DNA from: Ga0077555 sp033764055
GTDB lineage: Bacteria > Pseudomonadota > Alphaproteobacteria > Rhizobiales > Hyphomicrobiaceae
Direction of reading: 5' to 3'
NCBI GenBank assembly: GCA_033764055.1
Contig: JANRJI010000111.1
Location: 1 to 64,000 of the forward strand
DNA length: 64,000 nucleotides
The translations under genes were made by a program, and so were the position numbers. Below, piece by piece: positions 33,534 through 41,871 of this stretch. A model generated the notes under the pieces. The model did no database searches and was not told the origin of the DNA. It worked only from the letters and a program-made list of their open reading frames with translations. Within the stretch, counting starts at the first letter, position 1, and each line of letters opens with the position of its first letter.

Positions 33534-34873
33534 GTGTCGCCCCCCGGGGCTGGCCCGGCGTAGACGCCGAGAATCCTGTCGTGCATGCGCTCGCGACTGC
33601 CGTCGAAGCGGGCGGGCTCATAGCAGCCGAGAGGGTTCTTCGGCGCATTGAGAAGGCACTTGTTGCAGTGCGTGCACGGCGACGGCGGCAGATCGTTGCC
33701 CGCCTCCCAGTGGCGCACGAGGTCCGGGTTTGCGATCAGCGCCCGTGCGATGGCAACTCCGTCGAAGTCGCCCGCGGCGATGTGGCCATCGATCACGCTC
33801 CGCGTTTGCCAGCCCCCGGTCGAGATGACCGGGATCGACACGGCCCGCTTGATCGCGAGCGCCTCGTCGGCGCCGACACCCTCGATCGGGCGATCGCGCT
33901 TCATGCGCTCCCAGATTTGCGCGAAGAGCGGGCGCAATGCGGGATTGCGGAAGAACATGTAATTGCGATACGTGCGCGTGCCCGAGGCCAGCATCGCGTC
34001 ATAGGTGGACGCGATCGTGCTGAAATCGAAGCCGCCTGGTGGGTTGAGCGGGTGCGGGAACAGCGAGCCCAACGACACGTGCAACGCGTCGGCGCCTGCA
34101 CCCTCGACCCAGCGCGCCACCTCGATCGTCTCGTCGAGAGAGTTGCCCCGCCCCTCCCAGGGCAGCACATTGTTGAAGTCGACGGCGGAGAGCTTCACCT
34201 GGAGATGATAGGCGGAGCCGACCTTGGCCCGGATAGCCCGGATGACATCGAGCAGGAAGCGCGCGCGATTGAACAGGCTGCCACCGTAGCGGTCGCGGCG
34301 ATCATTGATGCCTGAGGACAGGAACTGCGTGAAGAGATACCCGTTCGCCGCGTGCAGCTCGACGCCGTCCATGCCGGCCTCGCGTGCGCGGCGGGCCGCC
34401 TCCGCAAAGCTCGCCACCATGTGCTCGATCTCGCCGATCGTCATGGCGCGCGCGGGGAACCCGTGCAGGCTTTCCGAGCGACTGGTGGACGAGAGCCCCG
34501 GCTGGCCCGCCTGCTGCAGTCCGGGCAGATCGAGTTGCCGCCCGCCGTGCGACAGCTGCATGATCATTCTTGCGCCATGCCTGTGCACCGCCCGCGCGAT
34601 CACCGACCACGGCTCGATCAGACGGTCCTCGTGGATGGTCGCGTATCCCGCAATGATGCGTCCACTCATGAGGACGGGCACATAGCTCGTGATGATGGCT
34701 CCGACGCCGCCCTCTGCGAACATCGTCTCCCAGGTCTTTCGGGTCGGTGTGGGCGTTCCGTTCTCGAGGTCGAAGCGTCCCGAGATCGACGAGCGCATGA
34801 CGCGGTTCTTGAGCTCGAGGTTGCGCATTTTCAGCGGCGACAGGACGCTCGCAGTCGTCTCCCCCGTCGTCAT
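33530..34873 (-). CDS. NADH:flavin oxidoreductase, Old Yellow Enzyme family
   Basis: A 447-residue FMN TIM barrel. LSPLKMRNLELKNRVMRSSI is the family start; HGARMIMQLSHGGRQ, GMDGVELHAANGYLFTQFLS with NDRRDRYGGSLFNRARF, and PVISTGGWQT follow. Near the C-terminus, CTHCNKC with a later Cys in PLGCYEP resembles the iron-sulfur site of dienoyl-CoA reductases, but the FAD/NADPH domain of those enzymes is missing. Such enzymes reduce enones or dienoyl thioesters, a plausible step after lipid oxygenation. Start and stop both overlap neighbours by ATGA, so it is fully embedded in the operon. Confidence 0.9.
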   Translation of the reverse strand: MTTGETTASVLSPLKMRNLELKNRVMRSSISGRFDLENGTPTPTRKTWETMFAEGGVGAIITSYVPVLMSGRIIAGYATIHEDRLIEPWSVIARAVHRHGARMIMQLSHGGRQLDLPGLQQAGQPGLSSTSRSESLHGFPARAMTIGEIEHMVASFAEAARRAREAGMDGVELHAANGYLFTQFLSSGINDRRDRYGGSLFNRARFLLDVIRAIRAKVGSAYHLQVKLSAVDFNNVLPWEGRGNSLDETIEVARWVEGAGADALHVSLGSLFPHPLNPPGGFDFSTIASTYDAMLASGTRTYRNYMFFRNPALRPLFAQIWERMKRDRPIEGVGADEALAIKRAVSIPVISTGGWQTRSVIDGHIAAGDFDGVAIARALIANPDLVRHWEAGNDLPPSPCTHCNKCLLNAPKNPLGCYEPARFDGSRERMHDRILGVYAGPAPGGDT

Positions 34874-35814
34874 GGCGCCACCTCCGCCGACTTGAGCGCG
34901 AGCGCGGCCTCGGCAACGGCCGTGAACAGCCCCATCACGAATCGGCGCGCCGGGCAGGCCGACCAGTGGCGGCTGGCGAACTCGTAGCCCGACGCGAGAT
35001 CCGGCCCGAGGCTGCGGCGCATCTGCAGCAGGACCAGCGTATGGGGTGGAATGCGGCCATCGACGCCGGGCAGCGTCAGGCTCGTCGCGCCGGTCTGGCG
35101 CACGACCCTTTCCGGCGCCGTCCGGATCGCGGCCCAGGCGAGGCTTGCGCCGGTTGCGGGCGCGCCCTCCGGTATGCCGGACATCGCCTCGCGCATGGCC
35201 TCCAGAATGGTGCGCGCGTTGGCGAGCGTGATCTCGACGGCATGGAGGCCATAAAGGTCGCCGCCAACGTGGTCGAGGATGGTCGCGCGCGCCCGTCGAT
35301 CGAGACCGGCGAGGCGCAGGGCGAGTCCGCGCGGAGACGCCGGCTCCCGGGCGAGCGCCGTGCGCCGGTGCAGCCGCCACAGGTGGCGTCCGAGCGGCTT
35401 GTAGGCATCGTCCTCGGTCGAGGCGGACGCCGACCCTATGAACGGCCATGCGACGGCATAGGCCAACGCCGCCTCCGCGTTGCGGCGATCCGCACCGGTC
35501 GCGACGTAGCGGCCCATCTCGGTCACGGGAGCCGAGGGCCAAACCCCGCGCTCGGACAGGGCGTCGAGGCGGGCGAAGAGCTGTCTCTGCGCCGCCACGC
35601 GTGACGGGTCCTCCTTGGGCCGGAAAGCCGGGAGCACGTCGCCATGGTGGCGGAACTGGCGATCCAGGCCGGCGACGAGCAGGCGGTTGAGCAGCGGGCC
35701 CTTGCGCGCGAAGGCCCGCGCCAGCGACGGGTGAGCGATCAGGTCGTCGATCTCGCGTGCGCAGGTCACGACGAGCAGCGACGCGAGGTGTGGCACGCGG
35801 ATCAGCCTGGCCAT
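34870..35814 (-). CDS. Short, degenerate cytochrome P450-like protein
   Basis: A 314-residue protein with P450 features but well below the usual 400-500 residues. A C-helix-like stretch (PKEDPSRVAAQRQLFARL) comes first. The K-helix region reads AWAAIRTAPERVVRQTG, so the ExxR glutamate is Ala. RIPPHTLVLLQMRRSLGPD matches the strand after it. The Cys-ligand loop is ASRHWSACPARRFVMGLF with Cys287 as the likely heme thiolate. Many non-monooxygenase P450s that isomerise lipid hydroperoxides also have altered signatures. Its end overlaps the flavoprotein start. P450 kinship is inferred from these segments only. Confidence 0.6.
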   Translation of the reverse strand: MARLIRVPHLASLLVVTCAREIDDLIAHPSLARAFARKGPLLNRLLVAGLDRQFRHHGDVLPAFRPKEDPSRVAAQRQLFARLDALSERGVWPSAPVTEMGRYVATGADRRNAEAALAYAVAWPFIGSASASTEDDAYKPLGRHLWRLHRRTALAREPASPRGLALRLAGLDRRARATILDHVGGDLYGLHAVEITLANARTILEAMREAMSGIPEGAPATGASLAWAAIRTAPERVVRQTGATSLTLPGVDGRIPPHTLVLLQMRRSLGPDLASGYEFASRHWSACPARRFVMGLFTAVAEAALALKSAEVAP

Positions 35815-35896
35815 CCTCCTCCCCCCTGTGCGCTGCCGTCCACCTGCCGCTCCCCGCAACTCCGTCGTCGCCCACCGCCGCTCACGCCGTCCCCGC

Positions 35897-37708
35897 TCAG
35901 TCCAGGGGCCACGGAAAAAAGGCGTTCCTGACGCGTCCGACCTTGTGGCCGAGCTCCGGGAAGTGACGCACGAGCACGCTCGCCATGCCGTTGTCCTGGA
36001 TCCAGCGCATGCCTTGCGGCGTGTAGACCGCCTCGTTGTAGTCGTCGGTGAAAAAGCGGTCGCTCTTCAGGCGCCGCGTCGCCATCAGGACGAAGATCCG
36101 GAACGCCGTATCGCCGAAGCCGAAGCCCGGCGGCAGCGGCTCGGACAGACACCCGATCAGCAGGTCCACCTCCTCGACGTGCGCGTAGATGGCGGCCAGC
36201 CGCTTGGCCGTCGCCATGTCGCCCCCGGTCAACTCCTCGAATGTCGAAGGCGCAGACATGCGCAGCTGGCGCCGCATCTCGCAGTACCGCGGCACACCTC
36301 GCTCGCGATCCCGGACGATGTCGGTCACGGCGAGATCCAAGACGTGCGCATCCGGCCCCTGCAATGTCAGCCGGCGCAGCGAGTTGGGGTAGTTGTCGAG
36401 GCGCAGGGCCCCGACGTTCATCGTCGCAAAGGAGTAGATGGCATCCGAGAGCGTCGCGTGCTGGAACACGTCGCGGGTGCGCGCGCCGACGCAGGCCGTG
36501 AGCGTACGGCGGTCGATGACTGCGTTGTCGGCAAGACGGCGGAAAGCGAGCTCGTCTGGCAGCAGGGAGTGCATGCGATAGACCGCGACGAACTCCTCGG
36601 TGATCGCGAACGGCTTGCCGTGATGGTCGTGACCCGAGCCCGGTATGCCGGTGATCCGCTCGCCGAGGCCGTGCCGCCCGTGCGCCTTCTCGTAGGCCTC
36701 GCCCAGCAGTCCCCACCAGTTGCCACGCATGCCGGCGCGCAGCGTATCGGTGTTGAGGATCGCGGGCGTCCATTCTACCGCGTGGATCTTGGCCATCAGG
36801 GCGGCATTGATCAGGCGCGCCTTGCCGAAGATCCATTCGTCGTCGGCCGCTGGATAGTCGAGCCGCAGGTGCGCAGCTATGGCATTGTGCTCGCGCACGA
36901 ACAGGTTGGTCATCAGCGAAAGGCCGAGCCACCAGCTCTCGTTGAAGCCGGCCAGCTCGACGCCCTTCTCGGGATCGAGACCGAGCAGGCCGTGGCGGTC
37001 GAGGTAGAGCTGGCCATCCGGCAGCAGCCGCCCCGCCGTGTCGGTGCGCATTTGGCGGATGCGCGCCTCGCTCGAGCCGTAGATCTGCGAGCCGTCCCAC
37101 CAGTGGGTGACGTGGTTGCGATAGGTCTCGGGCAGGCCTTCGTCATCGGGACCGCGTAGCGGGTCGGCGAGCGTGGCGTGCACACTGACGTGGCCGGGGG
37201 CGTTGGTGGGGCCGCCATCCCATCCGTCGCCGTCGGGCACCGGCACCTCGATACGCCGGGCCGGGTCGTTATCGCCGTGGCTGAACCAGTCGTGTGTCAT
37301 GAACTGGAGCCACGCCGCCGTCATCAGGTTGAGGTGCGGCACCGGCTTGAACGCCTTGCGAGCGAGCAACTCGTTCGAGATGATTCGGGGGTTTGGCTTC
37401 AGCAGCGTATCGGGCTGCTCGCCGTAGGCGTGCTTGAGTGGCACGTTGCGGCCGAAACGGGCGCCCACCATGCCCATGGCCGGGGCGGCGAGGTCGTTGT
37501 AGGAGCCATCGGCCGTGCGGAAGCCACGGATGTCGGTCTCGCCGGCGGATGGCGCCGTGAGTTCCGAATCCGGCGTTCCGTAGAGGTTGTTGCGGCGGAG
37601 ATCCCGCTGCAGGGCGAGCAGATTGACGACAGACAGCAGGAACGGCATCCGGTACCAGGCGATACGCCTGTTGAACAGCCGGAACGCTGAGCTGACCAGC
37701 CCCCTCAT
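35897..37708 (-). CDS. Alpha-dioxygenase-like heme peroxidase
   Basis: A 603-residue close relative of plant fatty-acid alpha-dioxygenases, which use a heme-generated Tyr radical to add O2 at C2 of fatty acids. Distal His139 lies in AAWLQFMTHDWFSH, REHNAIAAHL near 272, AKIHAVEWTPAILNTDTLRA near 306, and VYRMHSLLPDEL with Tyr377 and proximal His380. DRERGVPRYCEMRR and RRLKSDRFFTDDYNEAVYT also match the plant enzyme. Residues 15-33 are hydrophobic (monotopic membrane contact). AAGGGG precedes the ATG. It is first in the seven-gene run. The bacterial substrate is unknown. Confidence 0.9.
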   Translation of the reverse strand: MRGLVSSAFRLFNRRIAWYRMPFLLSVVNLLALQRDLRRNNLYGTPDSELTAPSAGETDIRGFRTADGSYNDLAAPAMGMVGARFGRNVPLKHAYGEQPDTLLKPNPRIISNELLARKAFKPVPHLNLMTAAWLQFMTHDWFSHGDNDPARRIEVPVPDGDGWDGGPTNAPGHVSVHATLADPLRGPDDEGLPETYRNHVTHWWDGSQIYGSSEARIRQMRTDTAGRLLPDGQLYLDRHGLLGLDPEKGVELAGFNESWWLGLSLMTNLFVREHNAIAAHLRLDYPAADDEWIFGKARLINAALMAKIHAVEWTPAILNTDTLRAGMRGNWWGLLGEAYEKAHGRHGLGERITGIPGSGHDHHGKPFAITEEFVAVYRMHSLLPDELAFRRLADNAVIDRRTLTACVGARTRDVFQHATLSDAIYSFATMNVGALRLDNYPNSLRRLTLQGPDAHVLDLAVTDIVRDRERGVPRYCEMRRQLRMSAPSTFEELTGGDMATAKRLAAIYAHVEEVDLLIGCLSEPLPPGFGFGDTAFRIFVLMATRRLKSDRFFTDDYNEAVYTPQGMRWIQDNGMASVLVRHFPELGHKVGRVRNAFFPWPLD

Positions 37709-37923
37709 ACTCTACCCCTTACCGCACCGGGCGCTGACCGCAGTTGGAGACGGCCACCGCGCAGGGTCGCACCGGAGCCAGAGGCCGAACCCTCGCGCGA
37801 TCCTCACCGTACTCATGCCACGCCTGTTTCAGACTAGCCGAGCCCTGTGGCTGCTTCGAGACCTTTCGGCCGGGCCCATCACGACCGGTCTGCAAGTGAT
37901 GCCCGGAGGCCACGATGTGGCCG

Positions 37924-38553
37924 TCACGAGCGCCGCGGGCGCGCCTTGAGGCGCCGTGGTCCGAGCAGCTCGCCGCCGGTCTCGAGCTTGCGCGAGAGGA
38001 AAATGGCGGCATCCAGCTTCTGGAAGTTGCGCTTGCGATAGAAGCGCAGCGCCTCCTCGTTGTTCTCGGCGACCTCCAGCACGACGTGCGTGCAACCGCG
38101 GAGCCGCGCGGCATGGTCGATCTGCTCGAACATGAACGAGCCGACGCCCATGCCGTGATAGTCGGGGTGCACCGCGATCTCCTCGACGAAGAGCGGGCGC
38201 ATGTTGCGCTTCTCGAAGTAGCGGTGGTTCATCCAGCTGTCGGAGTTGACGATCTCGTAGGCGTACTCGGCATAGCCGACGAGCTGGAACTTGTCGCCGC
38301 GCTTGGCCTCGAACACCAGCTGCTCGATGCCCTCCTCCTCGTAGATCTCGAGGAAGTGCTTCTTGTGCCGCGGGCGCTGGTACTCGACCGTCTCGCGATT
38401 GACGTCGCGGAAGACGAGCTTCAGGAACTCCCAGACCTTGTTGATGTCGCGCCGGTGCATGCGGCGCACGCGGAGCTCGATCTCCTCGCCCGGAGCTGCT
38501 GGAGGAAGCTTCACTGCCTCGTCGTCATCCTGCTGGTCGTCCTGAGGACGCAT
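37924..38553 (-). CDS. GNAT-family acetyltransferase
   Basis: A 209-residue protein. The N-terminal 25 residues are acidic and unstructured. ELRVRRMHRRDINKVWEFLK begins the fold; FVEEIAVHPDYHGMGVGSFM is motif A with the acetyl-CoA loop HGMGVGS, and NNEEALRFYRKRNFQKLD is motif B. The HKKHFLEIYEEEGIEQLVF insert is distinctive. It stands 215 bases upstream of the dioxygenase run, with its own promoter space. The substrate is unknown. Confidence 0.87.
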   Translation of the reverse strand: MRPQDDQQDDDEAVKLPPAAPGEEIELRVRRMHRRDINKVWEFLKLVFRDVNRETVEYQRPRHKKHFLEIYEEEGIEQLVFEAKRGDKFQLVGYAEYAYEIVNSDSWMNHRYFEKRNMRPLFVEEIAVHPDYHGMGVGSFMFEQIDHAARLRGCTHVVLEVAENNEEALRFYRKRNFQKLDAAIFLSRKLETGGELLGPRRLKARPRRS

Positions 38554-38700
38554 GCCTTACCTCTCGGCCTCGTCAAAATGCTGCCGCACCGCGACTTCCC
38601 GTGCGGTCGGCTGATTGGACATGCCATAGCCTACGTCGGATGCGGCGCCGCCGGCAGCTCCGATGTGGCATCTCACGGGAGGCTCCCGGCAGCCACGAGC

Positions 38701-39474
38701 TTACCCGGCATCCAAGCCCAGCGTCTCCCGCAGCGATTTGCGGAGCTTTTCCTGCAGATCGTCGCGGCCGGCGTCGCTGTCCGTGTAAAGGATATAGCGC
38801 ATGTGCTTGAGATCGAACGGAACGTCGTTGGCGTCCTGCGTCATGAGGATCACGGGACGGCCGATGGTGTGGGCGACGCCGAGCTCGTAGAAGACATTCG
38901 GATTGCGCGATGTGCAGTCCGCGATCACGGCCCTCGCGCACATGATGCTGGACCAGATGTCGGACATGACGTGATTGGCGGTGAACAGGTCGTCGGCGCG
39001 CGCCGCTTTGAGGCCGAGCGAGGTACACACCTGTCGTATCGGCTCGTACACGCCAACCATTGCCGGATCGAACGGCATCACCACAAAAACGTCGAGCGGC
39101 ACATCGCTCGCGGAGCCGAAGACTGGATTGACGGCAATGGTCGTCGATCTTGCGGTCAGGATGCCGTCGAGCCCGAAGCCGACGAGCTTCTGCAGGGTCG
39201 TGAAGGTCGGGCTCAGGCGATACTTGTCGGCACCGAGCCCGAATCCCCGACGGCGCCGGACCAGCCCTGCCGCGACGAGCGCCTTGAGCTCGTCCTCGAC
39301 GCCGAGGCGGGACACGCGATGCATGCCCCTCAGAGCCGGGCTGCGAGCTTTTTCTTGAGCGAGATGGGCAAGGATTCCCTCTACCGTCTCCCAGCTCAGC
39401 GCGTGGTCGCGGAGGAAGTGCAGGATGTAGGTCGATAATTTGGGCTCGAACAGCGCCGCCATCTGTCTTCCCAT
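38701..39474 (-). CDS. Winged-helix protein with nucleoside deoxyribosyltransferase/TIR-like domain
   Basis: A 257-residue protein. Residues 1-95 look like a winged helix (HRVSRLGVEDELKALVAAGL then VRRRRGFGLGADKYRLSP). The C-terminal half begins DVFVVMPFDPAMVGVYEPIR and holds AVIADCTSRNPNVFYELGVA followed by HTIGRPVILMTQ, the NPNVxYELG signature of nucleoside 2-deoxyribosyltransferase-like and TIR-like nucleotide-processing domains; the Glu is the likely catalytic residue. Its ATG overlaps the ABC exporter stop (TGATG). Such domains occur in immune effectors and in metabolic enzymes; which applies here is not known. Confidence 0.75.
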   Translation of the reverse strand: MGRQMAALFEPKLSTYILHFLRDHALSWETVEGILAHLAQEKARSPALRGMHRVSRLGVEDELKALVAAGLVRRRRGFGLGADKYRLSPTFTTLQKLVGFGLDGILTARSTTIAVNPVFGSASDVPLDVFVVMPFDPAMVGVYEPIRQVCTSLGLKAARADDLFTANHVMSDIWSSIMCARAVIADCTSRNPNVFYELGVAHTIGRPVILMTQDANDVPFDLKHMRYILYTDSDAGRDDLQEKLRKSLRETLGLDAG

Positions 39475-41432
39475 CAGGCCTGCAGACGTCCCGCCCTGAT
39501 CTTCTCGCCCTCGAGCCTCTTCTCGGCCTCGAGCGCCTGGGCCAGCTCCTCGCGCGCCCGCTCGGCCTCGCGCTGGCGGCTCCAGAGCGAGGCATAGAGG
39601 CCGGCCTTGTCCATCAGCTCGCCATGCGTGCCCTGCTCGACGAGACGGCCCTTCTCGAGGACCAGGATGTTGTCGGCCGAGACGATGGTCGAGAGGCGGT
39701 GCGCGATGACCAGCGTCGTGCGGTTGCGTGACACCCGGTCGAGCGCATCCTGGATCTCCTTCTCCGTATGGCTGTCGAGCGCGCTCGTCGCCTCGTCGAG
39801 CATCAGGATCGGCGGGCCCTTCAGGATCGTGCGTGCAATCGCGACACGTTGCTTTTCACCACCGGAGAGCTTGAGGCCCCGCTCGCCGACCATGGTCTGG
39901 TAGCCCTCGGGAAGGGTGCGAATGAAGCTGTCGATCTGGGCCAGCCTCGCAGCCTCCTCGACCTCGGCGTCGGTGGCGTCCGGACGGCCGTAGCGGATGT
40001 TATAGAGGATGGTGTCGTTGAACAGCACCGTGTCCTGCGGCACGACCCCGATCGCGGCCCTGACCGAGGCCTGCGTCACGTCGCGGATGTCCTGGCCGTC
40101 GATCGTTACACGTCCGTCGGCGACGTCGTAGAAGCGCATCAGAATCCGGGATATCGTCGACTTTCCCGCACCCGAAGGACCAACGATCGCCACCATCTTG
40201 CCGGCCGGCACCTCGAAGCTCAGGCCCTCCAGGATCGGCCGCGCCGGCTCGTAGTGGAAGCGCACATTCTCGAAGCGCACGGCACCGCCGGAGACCGCCA
40301 GAGGCTTGGCCCCCGTCTTGTCCTCGACCTCCGGCTTCTGCTCGAGCACGTCCAGCATGCGCTCGATGTCGGTCACGCCCTGCTTGATCTCGCGATAGAC
40401 CATGCCCATGAAATTCAGCGGAATGAAAAGCTGCAGCATCAGCGCGTTGACCATGATGAATTGGCCGACGCTGGCCGTGCCGGCAATCACCGCCGATGCC
40501 GACATCACCATGCAGATGGTGAGCGCCACCGTGAAGATGACGGCTTGCCCGGCATTGAGGATGGCGAGCGAGGTGTAGGTGCGGACCGAGGCGCTCTCGA
40601 AGCGCTCGATCGAGGCGTCGTAGCGGCGGGCCTCTCGCTCCTCGGCACCGAAGTATTTGACCGTCTCGTAGTTGAGCAGGCTGTCGACGGCCTTGGTGTT
40701 GGCGTCGGTGTCGCTCTCGTTCATCTGGCGTCTGATCCCGACCCGCCATTCGGTGGCGCGGATCGTGAAGCCGAGATAGGCGACGATCATCGCCATCACC
40801 ACCAAAACGTAGCGCCAGTCGAACTCGAGGCCGAGCACGACGAGCACGAGGGCGAACTCGATGATGGTCGGGATTAGCGTCATCAGCGTCATGCGCGTGA
40901 TGTTCTCGATGCCGGTTCGACCGCGCTCGAGGACACGCGTCAGTCCACCCGTCTTGCGCTCCAGGTGGAAGCGCAGTGACAGCCGGTGCATGTGCTCGAA
41001 CGTTGAGAGCGCCAGTTTCCTCACCGCATTCATGGCAATCTTGGCGAATAGACCTTCCCGCGCCTGCGTCAGCACCACCATGGCGATCCGCGACAGGCCG
41101 TAGACGATCGTCGCAAGAACCGGCGCTGCGATCAGCCAGGCTGCCTCGCGAGCGGGAACACGTCCGCCGGCCGCCGCGACGAGAGCATCCGTCGCCCACT
41201 TGAAGGTGTAGGGCATCGTCACGGTGACGAGCTTGGCCAGGAGAACCAACACCAGCGAGAGCGCCACCCGCCTTTGCAGGTCCGGACGGTCGTGCGGCCA
41301 GACATAGGGTGCCAACGCCCTCAGCGCGCGCAGCTGGCCCGTGCTGAGCGCGCGTGCCAGCCCGACCGGGGGCCGTCCGCTGGCGGGCTCTCCGGACGAT
41401 GGCGACGGTGTGGTCTCTGCGTATCTCTGCAT
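39474..41432 (-). CDS. Atm1-type ABC exporter (fused membrane and ATPase domains)
   Basis: A 652-residue half-transporter of the ATM1/HMT1 family, which exports glutathione- or metal-related compounds. Six helices span about residues 55-320, starting VALSLVLVLLAKLVTVTMPY. YFGAEEREARRYD is the Atm1-specific NY...KYF(G/N) loop. The ATPase has Walker A GPSGAGKST, the signature LSGGEKQRVAIARTIL, Walker B ILMLDEATSALD and the switch IAHRLST. I chose the ATG at 41432; upstream in-frame sequence is not family-like. The winged-helix gene is translationally coupled downstream. Confidence 0.93.
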   Translation of the reverse strand: MQRYAETTPSPSSGEPASGRPPVGLARALSTGQLRALRALAPYVWPHDRPDLQRRVALSLVLVLLAKLVTVTMPYTFKWATDALVAAAGGRVPAREAAWLIAAPVLATIVYGLSRIAMVVLTQAREGLFAKIAMNAVRKLALSTFEHMHRLSLRFHLERKTGGLTRVLERGRTGIENITRMTLMTLIPTIIEFALVLVVLGLEFDWRYVLVVMAMIVAYLGFTIRATEWRVGIRRQMNESDTDANTKAVDSLLNYETVKYFGAEEREARRYDASIERFESASVRTYTSLAILNAGQAVIFTVALTICMVMSASAVIAGTASVGQFIMVNALMLQLFIPLNFMGMVYREIKQGVTDIERMLDVLEQKPEVEDKTGAKPLAVSGGAVRFENVRFHYEPARPILEGLSFEVPAGKMVAIVGPSGAGKSTISRILMRFYDVADGRVTIDGQDIRDVTQASVRAAIGVVPQDTVLFNDTILYNIRYGRPDATDAEVEEAARLAQIDSFIRTLPEGYQTMVGERGLKLSGGEKQRVAIARTILKGPPILMLDEATSALDSHTEKEIQDALDRVSRNRTTLVIAHRLSTIVSADNILVLEKGRLVEQGTHGELMDKAGLYASLWSRQREAERAREELAQALEAEKRLEGEKIRAGRLQA

Positions 41433-41541
41433 CGTCCGGTGATAAACCGCTGCAGGGAGCTTGTCGAACGCTGCCCTTAGCCATCGCCGCGGATGGCCCG
41501 GCCTTCGGCGGCTGCACAGCATTCGCTCACATTTAATTTAC

Positions 41542-41562
41542 TACGGACCGTTCCGTTCCGTA
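41542..41562. promoter_or_regulatory. Inverted repeat upstream of the tandem peptide genes
   Basis: TACGGA-N9-TCCGTA is a perfect 6-bp inverted repeat inside an A/T-rich patch, 99 bases before the first peptide ATG; CCGT is repeated within the spacer. It is a candidate operator for the peptide genes or for the exporter gene on the other strand. Confidence 0.35.
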
Positions 41563-41660
41563 TTTACAGCATCGATAAACGGCGTTAAGTTCATTTCATC
41601 GGACGGGACGAGCGAACGCCCCGGACACCAGAGAAAGCCAGCCACTGACGGAGCCCTCCC

Positions 41661-41792
41661 ATGAAGACCCTCGTCGCCTCGATCCTCGCCCTCGGCCTGC
41701 TGGCCGGCGCCGCCTCGGCCTCGACCCTCACCTCGGCCGAGACCAACACCTCCACCGTCGAGTGGTGCCCGCCGCCCTACTACGGCCACTGA
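41661..41792 (+). CDS. 43-residue secreted peptide, copy 1
   Basis: A short gene starting MKTLVASILALGLLAGAASA, a classic signal peptide with cleavage expected after ASA near residue 20-21. The mature part of about 22 residues contains TSAETNTSTVEWCPPPYYGH, with one Cys, three Pro, two Tyr and a C-terminal His. GGAG is well placed before the ATG. Copy 2 follows 79 bases later and differs by one residue. I know of no named family. The single Cys and terminal His could bind a metal or be modified; this is speculation. Confidence 0.75.
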   Translation: MKTLVASILALGLLAGAASASTLTSAETNTSTVEWCPPPYYGH

Positions 41793-41871
41793 GACCGGCC
41801 GATCCATCCGACCACCACCGATCCACGGCAATCGCTGACCCAAGGCAAACGCTGACCCACGGAGACCACCC

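Noticed and set aside
29841..33563. A 1240-residue open frame on the plus strand antisense to both cytochrome genes
   Set aside because: High G+C third-position bias leaves long antisense frames open; the sequence is Arg/Ala-rich without any domain, while the minus strand encodes clear diheme cytochromes.
33530..35875. A single 781-residue protein joining the OYE to upstream sequence
   Set aside because: The upstream half is an out-of-frame reading of the P450-like gene; the ATG at 34873 overlaps that gene's stop and starts a complete OYE.
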